Origin: Streptomyces melanogenes
Lineage (GTDB): Bacteria; Actinomycetota; Actinomycetes; Streptomycetales; Streptomycetaceae
DNA length: 64,000 nt
Direction: 5' to 3'
Assembly: GCF_014649795.1 (NCBI RefSeq)
Contig: NZ_BMTS01000008.1
Coordinates: 248,001-312,000, forward strand
In this document: positions 9,684 through 17,797 of the stretch, one piece after another
How positions within the stretch are numbered: the first letter of the stretch is position 1
Layout of the letters: every line of letters begins with the position of its first letter
Translations under genes and position numbers: made by a program
The notes under the pieces: model-generated
What the model was told of the DNA's origin: nothing
Database searches by the model: none
The model's input: only the letters and a program-made list of their open reading frames with translations

Positions 9684-11090
9684 TTACTGGCCGAGGTACT
9701 GGGAGGTGGCCCGCGGGGTGTAGACGCCGTGTCCGGCGCGTCCGGTGAACTGCCGCTCGTGCAGGACGAGTTCTCCGCGCGAGAGGACCGTCTCGACGCG
9801 TCCGGTGATCCGCCTGCCCTCGTACGCCGAGTAGTCCACGTTCATGTGGTGGGTCTCGGCGGAGATGGTCTGCTCGGCGTGCGGGTCGTAGATGACGACG
9901 TCGGCGTCGGCGCCCGGTGCGATGGTGCCCTTCTTCGGGTACAGCCCGAACATCCGCGCGGGGCTGGCGCAGGCGATCTCGATCCAGCGGCGCCGGGTGA
10001 GGTGGCCGTCGAGCACCGCCTGGTGGAGCAGGTCCATCCGGTTCTCCACGCCCGGCAGCCCGTTGGGGATCTTGGAGAAGTCGCCCCGGCCGAGCTCCTT
10101 CTGCCCCACGAAGCAGAACGGGCAGTGGTCGGTGGAGACCACCTGGAGGTCGTTGGTGCGCAGCCCCCGCCAGAGCGCGGCCTGGTGCTCCTTGGGCCGC
10201 AGCGGCGTCGAGCAGACGTACTTGGCGCCCTCGAAATCCGGCTCGGCCAGGTTGTCGGTGGAGAGGAAGAGGTACTGCGGACAGGTCTCGCCGAACACCG
10301 GAAGCCCCATGTCCCGGGCGGCGGCCAGCTCGGCGACCGCCTCCTGGGCCGACACGTGGACGACGTAGAGCGGCGCCCCGGCGACCCGGGCCAGCTGGAT
10401 CGCCCGGTGGGTGGCCTCGGCTTCGAGCAGGGCGCGGCGCACCTCGCCGTGGTAGCGCGGGTCGGTGCGGCCGGCGGCGAGCGCCTGCTCGACGAGGACG
10501 TCGATCGCGATGCCGTTCTCGGCGTGCATCATGATCAGCCCGCCGTTGGAGGCCGAGCGCTGCATCGCCCGCAGGATCTGGCCGTCGTCGCTGTAGAAGA
10601 CGCCGGGATACGCCATGAACAGCTTGAAGGAGGTGATGCCCTCCTCGACCAGCAGGTCCATCTCCTTGAGCGTGTGCTCGTTCACATCGGAGAGGATCAT
10701 GTGGAAGGCGTAGTCGATCGCGCACTTGCCGTCCGCCTTGGCGTACCAGGCGTCCAGGCCCTCGCGCAGCGCGTGGCCCGGCGACTGCACGGCGAAGTCC
10801 ACGATGGTGGTGGTGCCGCCCCAGGCGGCGGCCCGGGTCCCGGTCTCGAAGGTGTCGGAGGCGAAGGTCCCGCCGAAGGGGAGCTCCATGTGGGTGTGGG
10901 CGTCGACTCCGCCCGGGATGACGTACTTGTCGGACGCGTCGATCGTACGGTCGGCGCTCCAGCTCTGCGCCGCGCTCGACCCGTGTGCGGCGAGCGCCGC
11001 GATGCGGCCGTCCTCGATCAGTACGTCGGCGTGGATCTCGTCGGCGGCGGTGATCACCAGACCGCCGGTGATCAGGGTGCGGGTACTCAT
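9684..11090 (-). CDS. hydA: Dihydropyrimidinase / D-hydantoinase
   Basis: This 468-aa amidohydrolase opens dihydrouracil, dihydrothymine or 5-substituted hydantoin rings to N-carbamoyl amino acids. The zinc site is intact: HTH at His65 and His67 in GGVDAHTHMELPFGG, the carboxylated Lys156 in GITSFKLFMAYPG, then HAENG, VVHVSA and the Asp of STDHCPF. ATG at 11090 gives the normal family length; the open frame continuing upstream is antisense-like sequence within the aminotransferase gene. It lies between the aminotransferase and LLM genes in the same direction, and its product is the substrate of the nitrilase-family enzyme at 12418-13260. Confidence 0.94.
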   Translation of the reverse strand: MSTRTLITGGLVITAADEIHADVLIEDGRIAALAAHGSSAAQSWSADRTIDASDKYVIPGGVDAHTHMELPFGGTFASDTFETGTRAAAWGGTTTIVDFAVQSPGHALREGLDAWYAKADGKCAIDYAFHMILSDVNEHTLKEMDLLVEEGITSFKLFMAYPGVFYSDDGQILRAMQRSASNGGLIMMHAENGIAIDVLVEQALAAGRTDPRYHGEVRRALLEAEATHRAIQLARVAGAPLYVVHVSAQEAVAELAAARDMGLPVFGETCPQYLFLSTDNLAEPDFEGAKYVCSTPLRPKEHQAALWRGLRTNDLQVVSTDHCPFCFVGQKELGRGDFSKIPNGLPGVENRMDLLHQAVLDGHLTRRRWIEIACASPARMFGLYPKKGTIAPGADADVVIYDPHAEQTISAETHHMNVDYSAYEGRRITGRVETVLSRGELVLHERQFTGRAGHGVYTPRATSQYLGQ

Positions 11091-11140
11091 GGGTGGTGCT
11101 CCCTTTCGTACGCGTACAGGTCGTACACGTTCAGGCCGAA

Positions 11141-12421
11141 CTAGACGCTCCGCAGCGCCCGTTCCAGGATCGTCGCGCCCTCCTCCGCCTCCGCCACCGT
11201 CAGGGACAGCGGTGGGGCGATCCGTAGCACGCTGGTGTTGTGGCCGCCGCCCTTGCCGATGAGCAGGCCGCCCTCGCGTGCCGCTTCGAGCACGGCGGCC
11301 GCCGCCTCCGGGTGGGCCTCGTCGGTGCCCGGCTTGACCAGTTCGATGCCCGCCATCAGGCCCCGGCCGCGCACCTCGCGTACGAGCGGGAGCTGGGCCG
11401 CGACGGCCCGCAGCCGCTCGATGAGCAGACCGCCGACGCGGCGCGCGTTGCCCTGGAGGTCGTGTTCGAGGAGGTACGAGAGGTTGGCGAGGCCGGCGGC
11501 CATGGTGACCGGGGAGCCGCCGAACGTCGAAATGGAGTTGGCGTCCAGGCAGTTCATGACGCGGGCGCTCGCCACCACACCGCCGATCGACATGCCGTTG
11601 CCGATGCCCTTGGCGAAGGTGAGGATGTCCGGCGGACCGTTCTCGGCGTGCGCCTGCCAGCCCCAGAAGTGCTCGCCCGTGCGGCCCCAGCCGGTCTGCA
11701 CCTCGTCGCTGATCCACAGGATGCCGTGCCGGTCGAGGACTTCGCGGAAGGCGGCGTAGAGCCCGTCGGGCGGCGAGGTGAAGCCGCCGACGCCCTGGAT
11801 GGGCTCGGCGATGAGCGCGGCCACCTCGCGGGTGTGCCCGAGCAGGTCTTCGAGGTCCGCCACGCACGCGTTGATGAACTGACGGTCACTCAACTCCGCG
11901 TAGGGGCCCCGGGAGCGGACGCCCCCGTGCACGTACAGCGTCTGCAGCGGCGACAGGCTCGTCGGCGACCAGGCCTGGTTGCCGGTGATGCCGACCGCGC
12001 TGAACGAGCGGCCGTGGTAGCTGTTGCGCATCGCCAGGATCTGGTTGGAGCCCCTGTACGCGGTGGCGAGCAGCAGCGCCGTGTCGTTGGCCTCGGTGCC
12101 GGAGGTGGTGAAGAAGACCCGGGCGTCCGGGATGCCGGAGAGGTGGGCGATCCGCTCGGCGAGCTCCACCATCGGGCGGTTGAGGTAGAGCGTCGAGGAG
12201 TGGATGATCCGGCCGGCCTGGTCGGAGACGGCCTTGGTGACCTCGGGCAGGGCGTGGGCGGTCATCGTGGTGAGGATGCCGCCGAAGAAGTCGAGGTAGC
12301 GCTTGCCCTCGGCGTCCCAGACGTGCCGGCCCTCGCCGTGGGTGATCTCGATCGGGTGCCGGTAGTAGAGCGCCAGCCACTCGGGCAGGACCGCGCGGTG
12401 GCGGTCGAAGAGGGCGGTCAC
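11141..12421 (-). CDS. Class III PLP-dependent aminotransferase
   Basis: This 426-aa fold-type I aminotransferase of the omega-amino-acid/AGXT2-like group has FFTTSGTEANDTALLLATAYRG, the cofactor Asp in WISDEVQTGWGRTGEHFWG, and the PLP lysine Lys271 in TFAKGIGNGMSIGGVV. In this operon the likely role is transamination of beta-alanine or 3-aminoisobutyrate released by the carbamoyl hydrolase. The GTG start at 12421 overlaps the upstream hydrolase stop by 4 bp (GTGA), implying coupled translation. A longer open frame upstream is antisense-frame sequence inside the hydrolase gene. Confidence 0.92.
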   Translation of the reverse strand: MTALFDRHRAVLPEWLALYYRHPIEITHGEGRHVWDAEGKRYLDFFGGILTTMTAHALPEVTKAVSDQAGRIIHSSTLYLNRPMVELAERIAHLSGIPDARVFFTTSGTEANDTALLLATAYRGSNQILAMRNSYHGRSFSAVGITGNQAWSPTSLSPLQTLYVHGGVRSRGPYAELSDRQFINACVADLEDLLGHTREVAALIAEPIQGVGGFTSPPDGLYAAFREVLDRHGILWISDEVQTGWGRTGEHFWGWQAHAENGPPDILTFAKGIGNGMSIGGVVASARVMNCLDANSISTFGGSPVTMAAGLANLSYLLEHDLQGNARRVGGLLIERLRAVAAQLPLVREVRGRGLMAGIELVKPGTDEAHPEAAAAVLEAAREGGLLIGKGGGHNTSVLRIAPPLSLTVAEAEEGATILERALRSV

Positions 12422-13260
12422 GGCTTCACCAGCCCTTCGTAGGCGTCGGGCCGCCGGTCGCGGTAGAACGCCCACTGCTGGCGCACCTCGTCGATGAGGC
12501 CGAAGTCGAGGTCCCGGACGAGGAGTTCCTCCTCCTTGTCGCTGGCGGTCTCGCCGACGAACTGGCCGCGCGGGTCCACGAAGTAGCTGGTGCCGTAGAA
12601 GTCGTTGTCGCCGTACTCCTCGCGGCCGACCCGGTTGATGGCGGCCACGAAGTACTCGTTGGCCACCGCCGAGGCGGGCTGTTCCAGCTGCCAGAGATAG
12701 GCCGAAAGTCCACGCGAGGTGGCGGAGGGGTTGTAGACGAGCTGGGCGCCGTTGAGGCCCAACTGTCGCCAGCCTTCGGGGAAGTGGCGGTCGTAGCAGA
12801 TGTAGACGCCGACCCGGCCCACGGCGGTGTCGAAGACCGGCCATCCCAGGTTGCCCGGTTTGAAGTAGTACTTCTCCCAGAAGCCCTTCACCTGGGGGAT
12901 GTGGTGCTTGCGGTACTTGCCGAGGTAGCTGCCGTCGGCGTCGATCACGGCGGCGGTGTTGTAGTAGAAACCGGAGCCCTCGATCTCGAAGACCGGGACG
13001 ACGATCACCATCCCGGTCTCGCGGGCGAGCTCCTGCATCCGCCGCACGGTCGGCCCGTCCGGCACCGCCTCCGCCCACCGGTAGTGCTCGGGCTCCTGCA
13101 CCTGGCAGAAGTACGGGGCGTTGAAGACCTCCTGGAACCCAATGATCTTCGCACCCTGCCGGGCCGCCTCGCGGGCGTGTTCCTCGTGTTTGGCGATCAT
13201 GGATTCGGTATCGCCGGTCCAGGTGGCCTGGACCAGTGCGGCACGGACGACATTGGCCAT
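12418..13260 (-). CDS. Nitrilase-family N-carbamoyl amidohydrolase (beta-ureidopropionase type)
   Basis: This 280-aa carbon-nitrogen hydrolase should cleave N-carbamoyl-beta-alanine or N-carbamoyl amino acids to amino acid, CO2 and ammonia. The Glu-Lys-Cys triad is visible: Glu44 in FQEVFNAPYF, Lys118 in KYRKHHIPQ and Cys155 in VYICYDRHFPEGWR. Its length is normal for bacterial beta-ureidopropionases. It is the first enzyme gene after a 119-bp gap carrying a long perfect palindrome (13293-13319) and is translationally coupled to the aminotransferase behind it. Confidence 0.93.
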   Translation of the reverse strand: MANVVRAALVQATWTGDTESMIAKHEEHAREAARQGAKIIGFQEVFNAPYFCQVQEPEHYRWAEAVPDGPTVRRMQELARETGMVIVVPVFEIEGSGFYYNTAAVIDADGSYLGKYRKHHIPQVKGFWEKYYFKPGNLGWPVFDTAVGRVGVYICYDRHFPEGWRQLGLNGAQLVYNPSATSRGLSAYLWQLEQPASAVANEYFVAAINRVGREEYGDNDFYGTSYFVDPRGQFVGETASDKEEELLVRDLDFGLIDEVRQQWAFYRDRRPDAYEGLVKP

Positions 13261-13292
13261 GAGCTGCTCCTTAAACGGGCCGTCAGCCAGGC

Positions 13293-13319
13293 ATCCACAC
13301 GCGTAGACCGCGTGTGGAT
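13293..13319. promoter_or_regulatory. Perfect palindrome upstream of the N-carbamoyl hydrolase gene (putative operator)
   Basis: ATCCACACGCG at 13293-13303 and CGCGTGTGGAT at 13309-13319 form a perfect inverted repeat with 11-bp arms and a 5-bp spacer. The element ends 33 bp before the ATG of the hydrolase gene, a position fitting repressor binding near a promoter. It lies between that gene and the HAD gene, so it could control the catabolic operon independently of the HAD promoter. A short terminator hairpin for the HAD gene is an alternative. Confidence 0.6.
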
Positions 13320-13379
13320 GAGACCGTAAAGCCCGTCACGCACCGTGGCAAGACCATCGCCGTTACGCCACGAAGTCGA

Positions 13380-13901
13380 TCACGTTTCCCTCGGTACGGG
13401 GCCGGGCAGCCGGGCCCAGTTGCCCCGCCGGGCGTGCCTCAGCAGCACCGGGTCCGCGCCGACGACCACCGGGTGGCCCACCTCGGCGAGCAGCGGGAGG
13501 TCGGCCGCCTCGTCCGCGTACGCGTAGCAGTCGGTGGCAAGCAGGGCGTGCTCGCGCAGCAGGGCGCGGGCCGCGTACCCCTTGCCCTGGCCGCGCATCG
13601 GGGCCTTCGGCCGGGCGCAGAGCACGGCGTCGGCGCCGAGTTCATGGGCGAGGGGCGCGACGGCCCCGGCGGACGCCTGTGTCACCAGGACCACCAGGTG
13701 GCCCCGGGCGGCGTGGTCGTGCAGCGCCGCCAGGACCGGCGCGTGCCAGAGGCGGCCGAGCGGCGGCCCGGGGCCGTCGCGGTGCGGTTCGGGCAGCTCG
13801 GGCACGGCCAGGAGCGTGCCCTCGACGTCGAAGAACGCGGCGGCGGTGGGCGTACGCGGCCGGGGTGTTCGCGGCTGGGCGGTGCGGGAGTCCATGTCCA
13901 T
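13380..13901 (-). CDS. HAD-superfamily phosphatase (HAD-IB-like) with DxE motif I
   Basis: This 173-aa HAD-fold protein is recognisable from motif I FFDVEGTLLAV (Asp25, Glu27), the motif II region VVLVTQASAG, a lysine in RGQGKGYAARALL and motif IV in AYADEAADLPLL. Family members hydrolyse small phosphate esters. The second motif I aspartate, normally the general acid/base, is Glu here, which may change activity. An allB-like palindrome (13947-13963) lies 45 bp upstream of the start, so the gene may be co-regulated with allantoin catabolism. It reads in the same direction as the pyrimidine operon. Confidence 0.75.
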   Translation of the reverse strand: MDMDSRTAQPRTPRPRTPTAAAFFDVEGTLLAVPELPEPHRDGPGPPLGRLWHAPVLAALHDHAARGHLVVLVTQASAGAVAPLAHELGADAVLCARPKAPMRGQGKGYAARALLREHALLATDCYAYADEAADLPLLAEVGHPVVVGADPVLLRHARRGNWARLPGPVPRET

Positions 13902-13946
13902 CGGTACGGACCCTGCCCAGCCGCGCCCTCACCTCAATCCGAAAAT

Positions 13947-13963
13947 TTCAACGTTCTGTTGCA
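13947..13963. promoter_or_regulatory. Putative AllR-type operator upstream of the HAD gene
   Basis: TTCAACGTTCTGTTGCA matches the allB-upstream palindrome TTCAACGAACTGTTGAA at 14 of 17 positions. The wider arms AATTTCAAC and GTTGCAATT pair with one mismatch. It overlaps the stop codon of the hypothetical gene and lies 45 bp before the HAD ATG. Binding by AllR is an inference from this similarity only. Confidence 0.5.
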
Positions 13964-15330
13964 ATTCTGGCCACCCGGAAGGCGTGCACGACGTCTCGCC
14001 GCCGCCCTTCGGAGACCGCCCCGGCGGCGGCGAGCAACTGCGGCCCGAGCCGCGCCGGGGCGTGCGCGGCCAGATGCGCCGCGTCCTCCGGCGTGCGGAC
14101 CCGGACGAAGGCGCTCAGCAGCGCGGCCGCCTCGCGCTCGCGCCCGGCGTCACCCAGCGCGAGCACCGCGTCCGCGATCTGCTCGGCGGGCCGGCTCACG
14201 CCCTGGCGCAGCAGCCGGTGGCAGTCGGCGCCCTGCCCGGCGGCGGCGAGCGCGTCGGCCGCGGCGGCCAGCCGGTCGGGCGGCAGCGAGGCCGCCTCCC
14301 ACAGCAGGGTGGCCCAGTCGGCGCCCAGGCCCGCGCGGTGAAGCTCGCCCGCGAACAGCGGCAGCAGGGCGGCGGGCCCGGCGGCCGCCTCGCACAGCAC
14401 GGCGTGCGCCTCGCCGGTACGGCCCCGGGCGCGCAGCCGCACCAGCCGGACGACGGCCTCGCGCACGCTCCGGCGCTGGTCGCGGTCGTCCGCCCGCTCC
14501 TGCCGCTGCTCGCCCTTTCCCCGGGCGTGCTCGGGTTGCCTGCGGGTGTGCCAACCGCTGCCGAACCGGGCCCCGGTGGGCGCGGCGGCGGCGACCGGCG
14601 GCAGTAAGGGCCCGCCGTCCTCCGCCTCCGCCGCGTCGGCCTCGATCCCGGCGAACCGGGCCCCGCGCGCGATGCGGCGCGCGGCGGGGCGGGGCGCGGG
14701 GACGCGGGGCGCCGGGTCGGCGGCCGGGCCGCCCGACCCTCCGGGCGGCCCGGGTTCACCGGACGCGCCGGGCCGGGCGGGACCGCCCCGCACGCTCGGG
14801 CCGTCCTCCCCCTCGGCCGGGTCCCTGGGCCGCGCCACCGCCCGCTCGCTGAACCAGCCCCTCGGGACCTCCGGGCCCAACGCGGCGATGCGGGCGCGCA
14901 GTTCGGCGCAGCGCGCGGTCGCCCGGGCCAGGTCGTCCTGGATCCAGGCGAGTTCGGCCGGGGCGGCGCCGGGCAGCCGGTCGGCCGCGTACGCCTGCTC
15001 GCGGAGCATCAGGGCGAGCCTGTCGCGCAGCGCCTCGCGGCCGCCCGGGCGGGCGTCGTACGCGGCGGCGGCCGCGGTGTGCAGCGCCCGCGCCCGTACC
15101 GTCTCGCGGGCCACCGCCTCCGGGCCGTGCGTCGGCGCGAGGTCCTGGAGCAGCGATTCGACCACGTCCCAGGGCGGGATCTCGCTGCCGTCGAGACAGG
15201 CCGCCATGCCGTCGGGGTCGCGCCGCAGGAAGACCCCGTACCAGCCGTCGTACCGATCGAGCAGGGCCGTCATCCGACCCAGGTATTGCATGAACACCCC
15301 GATGTCCACCGGGAGTTGATTCACCGTCAT
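13948..15330 (-). CDS. Hypothetical protein, helical with low-complexity middle
   Basis: I do not recognise a characterised family in this 460-aa protein. Residues 1-150 (MTVNQLPVDIGVFMQYLGRM onward) look mostly helical, with a possible short coiled coil near LAWIQDDLARATARCAELRARI. Residues of about 180-270 are Pro/Gly/Ala-rich and probably disordered. The C-terminal part is Ala/Leu-rich with helical repeats such as LLREAAxLP and RVRTPEDAAHLAAHAPARL. There is no signal peptide or membrane segment. ATG at 15330 gives the conserved-looking N-terminus; ATG at 15378 is an alternative. The stop codon overlaps the putative operator of the HAD gene. Confidence 0.65.
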   Translation of the reverse strand: MTVNQLPVDIGVFMQYLGRMTALLDRYDGWYGVFLRRDPDGMAACLDGSEIPPWDVVESLLQDLAPTHGPEAVARETVRARALHTAAAAAYDARPGGREALRDRLALMLREQAYAADRLPGAAPAELAWIQDDLARATARCAELRARIAALGPEVPRGWFSERAVARPRDPAEGEDGPSVRGGPARPGASGEPGPPGGSGGPAADPAPRVPAPRPAARRIARGARFAGIEADAAEAEDGGPLLPPVAAAAPTGARFGSGWHTRRQPEHARGKGEQRQERADDRDQRRSVREAVVRLVRLRARGRTGEAHAVLCEAAAGPAALLPLFAGELHRAGLGADWATLLWEAASLPPDRLAAAADALAAAGQGADCHRLLRQGVSRPAEQIADAVLALGDAGREREAAALLSAFVRVRTPEDAAHLAAHAPARLGPQLLAAAGAVSEGRRRDVVHAFRVARIATER

Positions 15331-15515
15331 GGCGCGATCCCCCAACCGCTCGACTGAACCCCCACGGTCCGTGGGCATTCGATACCCGCCGTATTGCGCC
15401 CGTGTTACGCCGAGGTCTTCGCCGCGATACCGGCGTGTGGCCACGCGTCGAACGGGGTGGTGATGGAAGAAGTCGCGCGCCCCCGACCGGCGCCCCCCCG
15501 TGCGCCCCGCGCCCG

Positions 15516-16739
15516 TCACACCGCCGAGCCCCGCCCGGGGTTGTCCGCGTGCGTCAGCGTCTCCCAGGCCACGAACAGGTCGTCGGTGCCCGCCGGGCGC
15601 TGCCGCTCGGCGAGCTTCTCGGTCTCGGGGAGCTTCAGGTGCATCCGGTTGCGCAGATGGTTGAGGGCGACCTCCACGTCCGGGCCCATCGTGCGCTCCA
15701 CCTTGCCGCCGCACAGCCACGGCGGGGCCGCCTCGCCCAGCTGGTAGCGGGCGTGGAACTCCAGGGCGGCCCGCAGCCGCTCGGCCGTCGGCCCGTACAG
15801 GTCGACGCCCTGCTGCCAGGCGGTCTCCGCGATGTGCCCGGAGGCGGCCAGCGAGTAGCCGATGTGCATGAAGTTGCGGCAGGTCTCCTGGCCGAGCCCG
15901 TCGGCGTAGGTGCGCTGCCCGAACCAGTACGTGGCCAGCTTCTCCGGGGTGTTCATGGTGCCGCCGGGCGGCGGTTTGGGCAGCTTCCCGTCGGAGCCGA
16001 GGTAGAAGTACGCGGGCACCCGCGCCCGGTAGCGGGCCAGGGACTCGGTGAACAGCTCACGGTCCTCCACGAACACCGCGATGCCGATGGCCGCGTCGGT
16101 CATCGCCAGTTCCCAGTTGCCGTTGTAGTCGGGGACCTTGGCGGTCACCGCGGGCAGATAGGCCTTGCGCAGCATCCACTTGAAGCGCTGGACGTCCGCG
16201 GCGCCCCACTTCGGGTAGCCCGCGTGCACGATGTCGGCGGCGCGCGCCCAGGAGGAGCCCGCCCAGGCGGTCTGCAGGCCCGCGTTGCCCTCGGTGTGCT
16301 CCTTCATCACCTTCGACCAGCCGTCCATGATCTCGACGGCCTTGCGGGCGTGCGCCTCGTCACCGCCGACGGACCAGAGCAGCGCCTGGGTGTACGCGGC
16401 GATCGCGTCCTCGCGCTCGGCCAGACAGGAGGGCGGCCCGGCGTTCGGCGGACACGGCACGACCTCGGCGGGGTGCGGGGTGTAGGCGAGCGAGCCGTAC
16501 CGGCTGGTGCGCATCTTCTCGTACGCCGAGCGCCAGGGCTCCCGTCCGGCCCGGACCCTCTTCCGTACGGCGTCCAGCTGACTCCCGCCGATCACCACGC
16601 CGGGGTGATGGAAGGCGGTGACGGTGTCGTGGTCGGCGGTGGCGGAGACGCGGGACGCGGGGGCGCAGGCGGCGAGGACGGCGGCGAGCACGAGGGCGGT
16701 GGCGAGGCGGGGCCACGTGGGGGTGGGCGGCTTGGGCAC
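15516..16739 (-). CDS. Secreted alginate-lyase-family lipoprotein
   Basis: This 407-aa exported protein begins with a Sec signal ending in a lipobox (VLAAVLAAC), so it should be anchored in the membrane after cleavage before Cys. The mature part has the alpha/alpha-toroid alginate lyase pattern, notably the segment KVPDYNGNWELAMTDAAIG containing the catalytic-region Asn, plus HHPGVVIGG near the start. Such enzymes cleave uronic-acid polysaccharides by beta-elimination, but the true substrate is not determined. The start is GTG at 16739. A 185-bp gap separates it from the next gene, and no transport genes accompany it. Confidence 0.82.
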   Translation of the reverse strand: MPKPPTPTWPRLATALVLAAVLAACAPASRVSATADHDTVTAFHHPGVVIGGSQLDAVRKRVRAGREPWRSAYEKMRTSRYGSLAYTPHPAEVVPCPPNAGPPSCLAEREDAIAAYTQALLWSVGGDEAHARKAVEIMDGWSKVMKEHTEGNAGLQTAWAGSSWARAADIVHAGYPKWGAADVQRFKWMLRKAYLPAVTAKVPDYNGNWELAMTDAAIGIAVFVEDRELFTESLARYRARVPAYFYLGSDGKLPKPPPGGTMNTPEKLATYWFGQRTYADGLGQETCRNFMHIGYSLAASGHIAETAWQQGVDLYGPTAERLRAALEFHARYQLGEAAPPWLCGGKVERTMGPDVEVALNHLRNRMHLKLPETEKLAERQRPAGTDDLFVAWETLTHADNPGRGSAV

Positions 16740-16807
16740 GGTTCCACGGTGGCGGGGGCGGCCTCCGGCCGCAGGATCTGTTGCGCCGACCGGCTGTACG
16801 CCCCGTT

Positions 16808-16859
16808 AGGGGCGCGGGGCTGTGACATTTGCGGCTCCGCCGCGTGGGCGCGACCAGCC
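16808..16859 (-). repeat. Type B interspersed repeat copy 2 (left bracket of XRE gene)
   Basis: This is a minus-strand copy of the 52-bp type B element with ends AGGGGCGCGGGG and GCGACCAGCC and the GCGGC-TCC-GCCGC hairpin inside. Similarity to copy 3 extends to about 16880 through the flank CCGCAGACGAA, so copies 2 and 3 are inverted arms of roughly 70 bp around the XRE gene. Confidence 0.8.
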
Positions 16860-16896
16860 CACCACGGTCCGCAGACGAACGAAGGGGTTACGGGAC

Positions 16897-16902
16897 TAGA
16901 CT
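16897..16902 (+). promoter_or_regulatory. -10 box of XRE gene, leaderless geometry
   Basis: TAGACT ends 7 bases before the ATG at 16910, so a normal start point falls at or next to the A of ATG, and no Shine-Dalgarno sequence is present. This predicts a leaderless transcript. The -35 region lies at the edge of repeat copy 2 and is weak. Confidence 0.5.
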
Positions 16903-16909
16903 CGCCCTC

Positions 16910-17161
16910 ATGGTCCGCACCCCTCTCACCCCCGAAGAGCGCGAGCGCGGCGAACGGCTCGGCCGGTTGCTGCGGGCCGCGCGGGACGGGCGCAGCATGA
17001 GCGAGGTCGCCGCGGCCGCCGGGCTCTCCGCGGAGACCCTGCGCAAGATCGAGACCGGCCGCGCGCCGACCCCGGCGTTCTTCACCGTGGCCGCGCTGGC
17101 GTCCGTACTCGGCCTCTCGCTGGACGAGGTCGCGGGGCACTGCACGCCGCTGGCGGCGTAA
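16910..17161 (+). CDS. Small XRE-family transcriptional regulator
   Basis: This 83-aa protein is almost entirely one helix-turn-helix domain of the Cro/CI type: ERLGRLLRAARDGRSMSEVA, then AGLSAETLRKIETGRAPTP as recognition segment, then a closing helix LASVLGLSLDEVAGHC. There is no sensing domain. ATG at 16910 is preceded 7 bp upstream by TAGACT and by no ribosome-binding site, suggesting leaderless expression. The gene is bracketed by inverted type B repeats. Its target is unknown; the alginate-lyase and HxlR genes on either side run in the opposite direction. Confidence 0.85.
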   Translation: MVRTPLTPEERERGERLGRLLRAARDGRSMSEVAAAAGLSAETLRKIETGRAPTPAFFTVAALASVLGLSLDEVAGHCTPLAA

Positions 17162-17199
17162 GCACTTCGCCGGTGGCGGTTCGTCTGCGGACCGTGCGT

Positions 17200-17251
17200 G
17201 GCTGGTCGCGCCCACGCGGCGGAGCCGCAAATGTCACAGCCCCGCGCCCCT
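17200..17251 (+). repeat. Type B interspersed repeat copy 3 (right bracket of XRE gene)
   Basis: This is a plus-strand type B copy nearly identical to copy 2 in inverted orientation, with the shared upstream flank TTCGTCTGCGGACCGTG beginning at about 17180. It lies between the XRE stop (17161) and the convergent HxlR stop (17299). Confidence 0.8.
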
Positions 17252-17298
17252 GGGGCGACTCGGCAAAGCGGGGTTGCACAACATCAGCCACCGGCACT

Positions 17299-17766
17299 TC
17301 AGCCCGCCTCCGACCCCTCCGCCGTCCACCCCGGCACCTGAAACCGCGGCGCGACATCCCGCCGGTGCACTTCCTCCCCGCAGGACCGGCACATGATCGC
17401 CGGGTCCAGATCCGCCCCGCACGAGTGCCGCCACACCGTCGGCGGCACATCCGCCAGGTGGCGGTCGCCCCAGCGCATCAGCATCAGGAGCACCGGGCGC
17501 AGCTCCTGTCCCGCCTCGGTGGCCCGGTACTCGTACCGCGCGGGGCGCTCGTTGTAGAGCACCTTCTCCAGGACGCCCGCGTCGACGAGCCGGCGCAGCC
17601 GGGCGGTGAGGATGTCGCGGGGGGCGCCCACGTTGCGGGCGATCGCGTCGAAGCGGTGCACACCGAAGAAGACCTCGCGCAGGACGAGCAGCGCGTACTT
17701 CTCCCCCACGACCGCCAGCGCGTCGGCGATCGAGCAGGGCCGGGAGTTCTTCTGCGACGTCGTCAT
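17299..17766 (-). CDS. HxlR-family transcriptional regulator with C-terminal zinc-ribbon-like tail
   Basis: This 155-aa winged-helix regulator has the HxlR signature: CSIADALAVVGEKYALLVLREVFFGVHRFDAIARN, then APRDILTARLRRLVDAGVLEK and the wing ERPARYEYRATEAG. The C-terminus adds an extension with WRHSCGADLDPAIMCRSCGEEV, a likely metal site of three cysteines plus a histidine that many short HxlR proteins lack. It is divergent from the thiolase gene, with 127 bp between starts containing paired TTTTCCAACC boxes, so it probably controls the thiolase and itself. The inducing signal is unknown. Confidence 0.9.
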   Translation of the reverse strand: MTTSQKNSRPCSIADALAVVGEKYALLVLREVFFGVHRFDAIARNVGAPRDILTARLRRLVDAGVLEKVLYNERPARYEYRATEAGQELRPVLLMLMRWGDRHLADVPPTVWRHSCGADLDPAIMCRSCGEEVHRRDVAPRFQVPGWTAEGSEAG

Positions 17767-17797
17767 GGCTCCACGGTAAGCCAGGAACGGCAGTGCA

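Noticed and set aside
16808..17251. Insertion sequence
   Set aside because: The inverted repeats enclose a regulator rather than a transposase, and no target-site duplication could be seen. A small cassette or repeat pair is all that can be supported.
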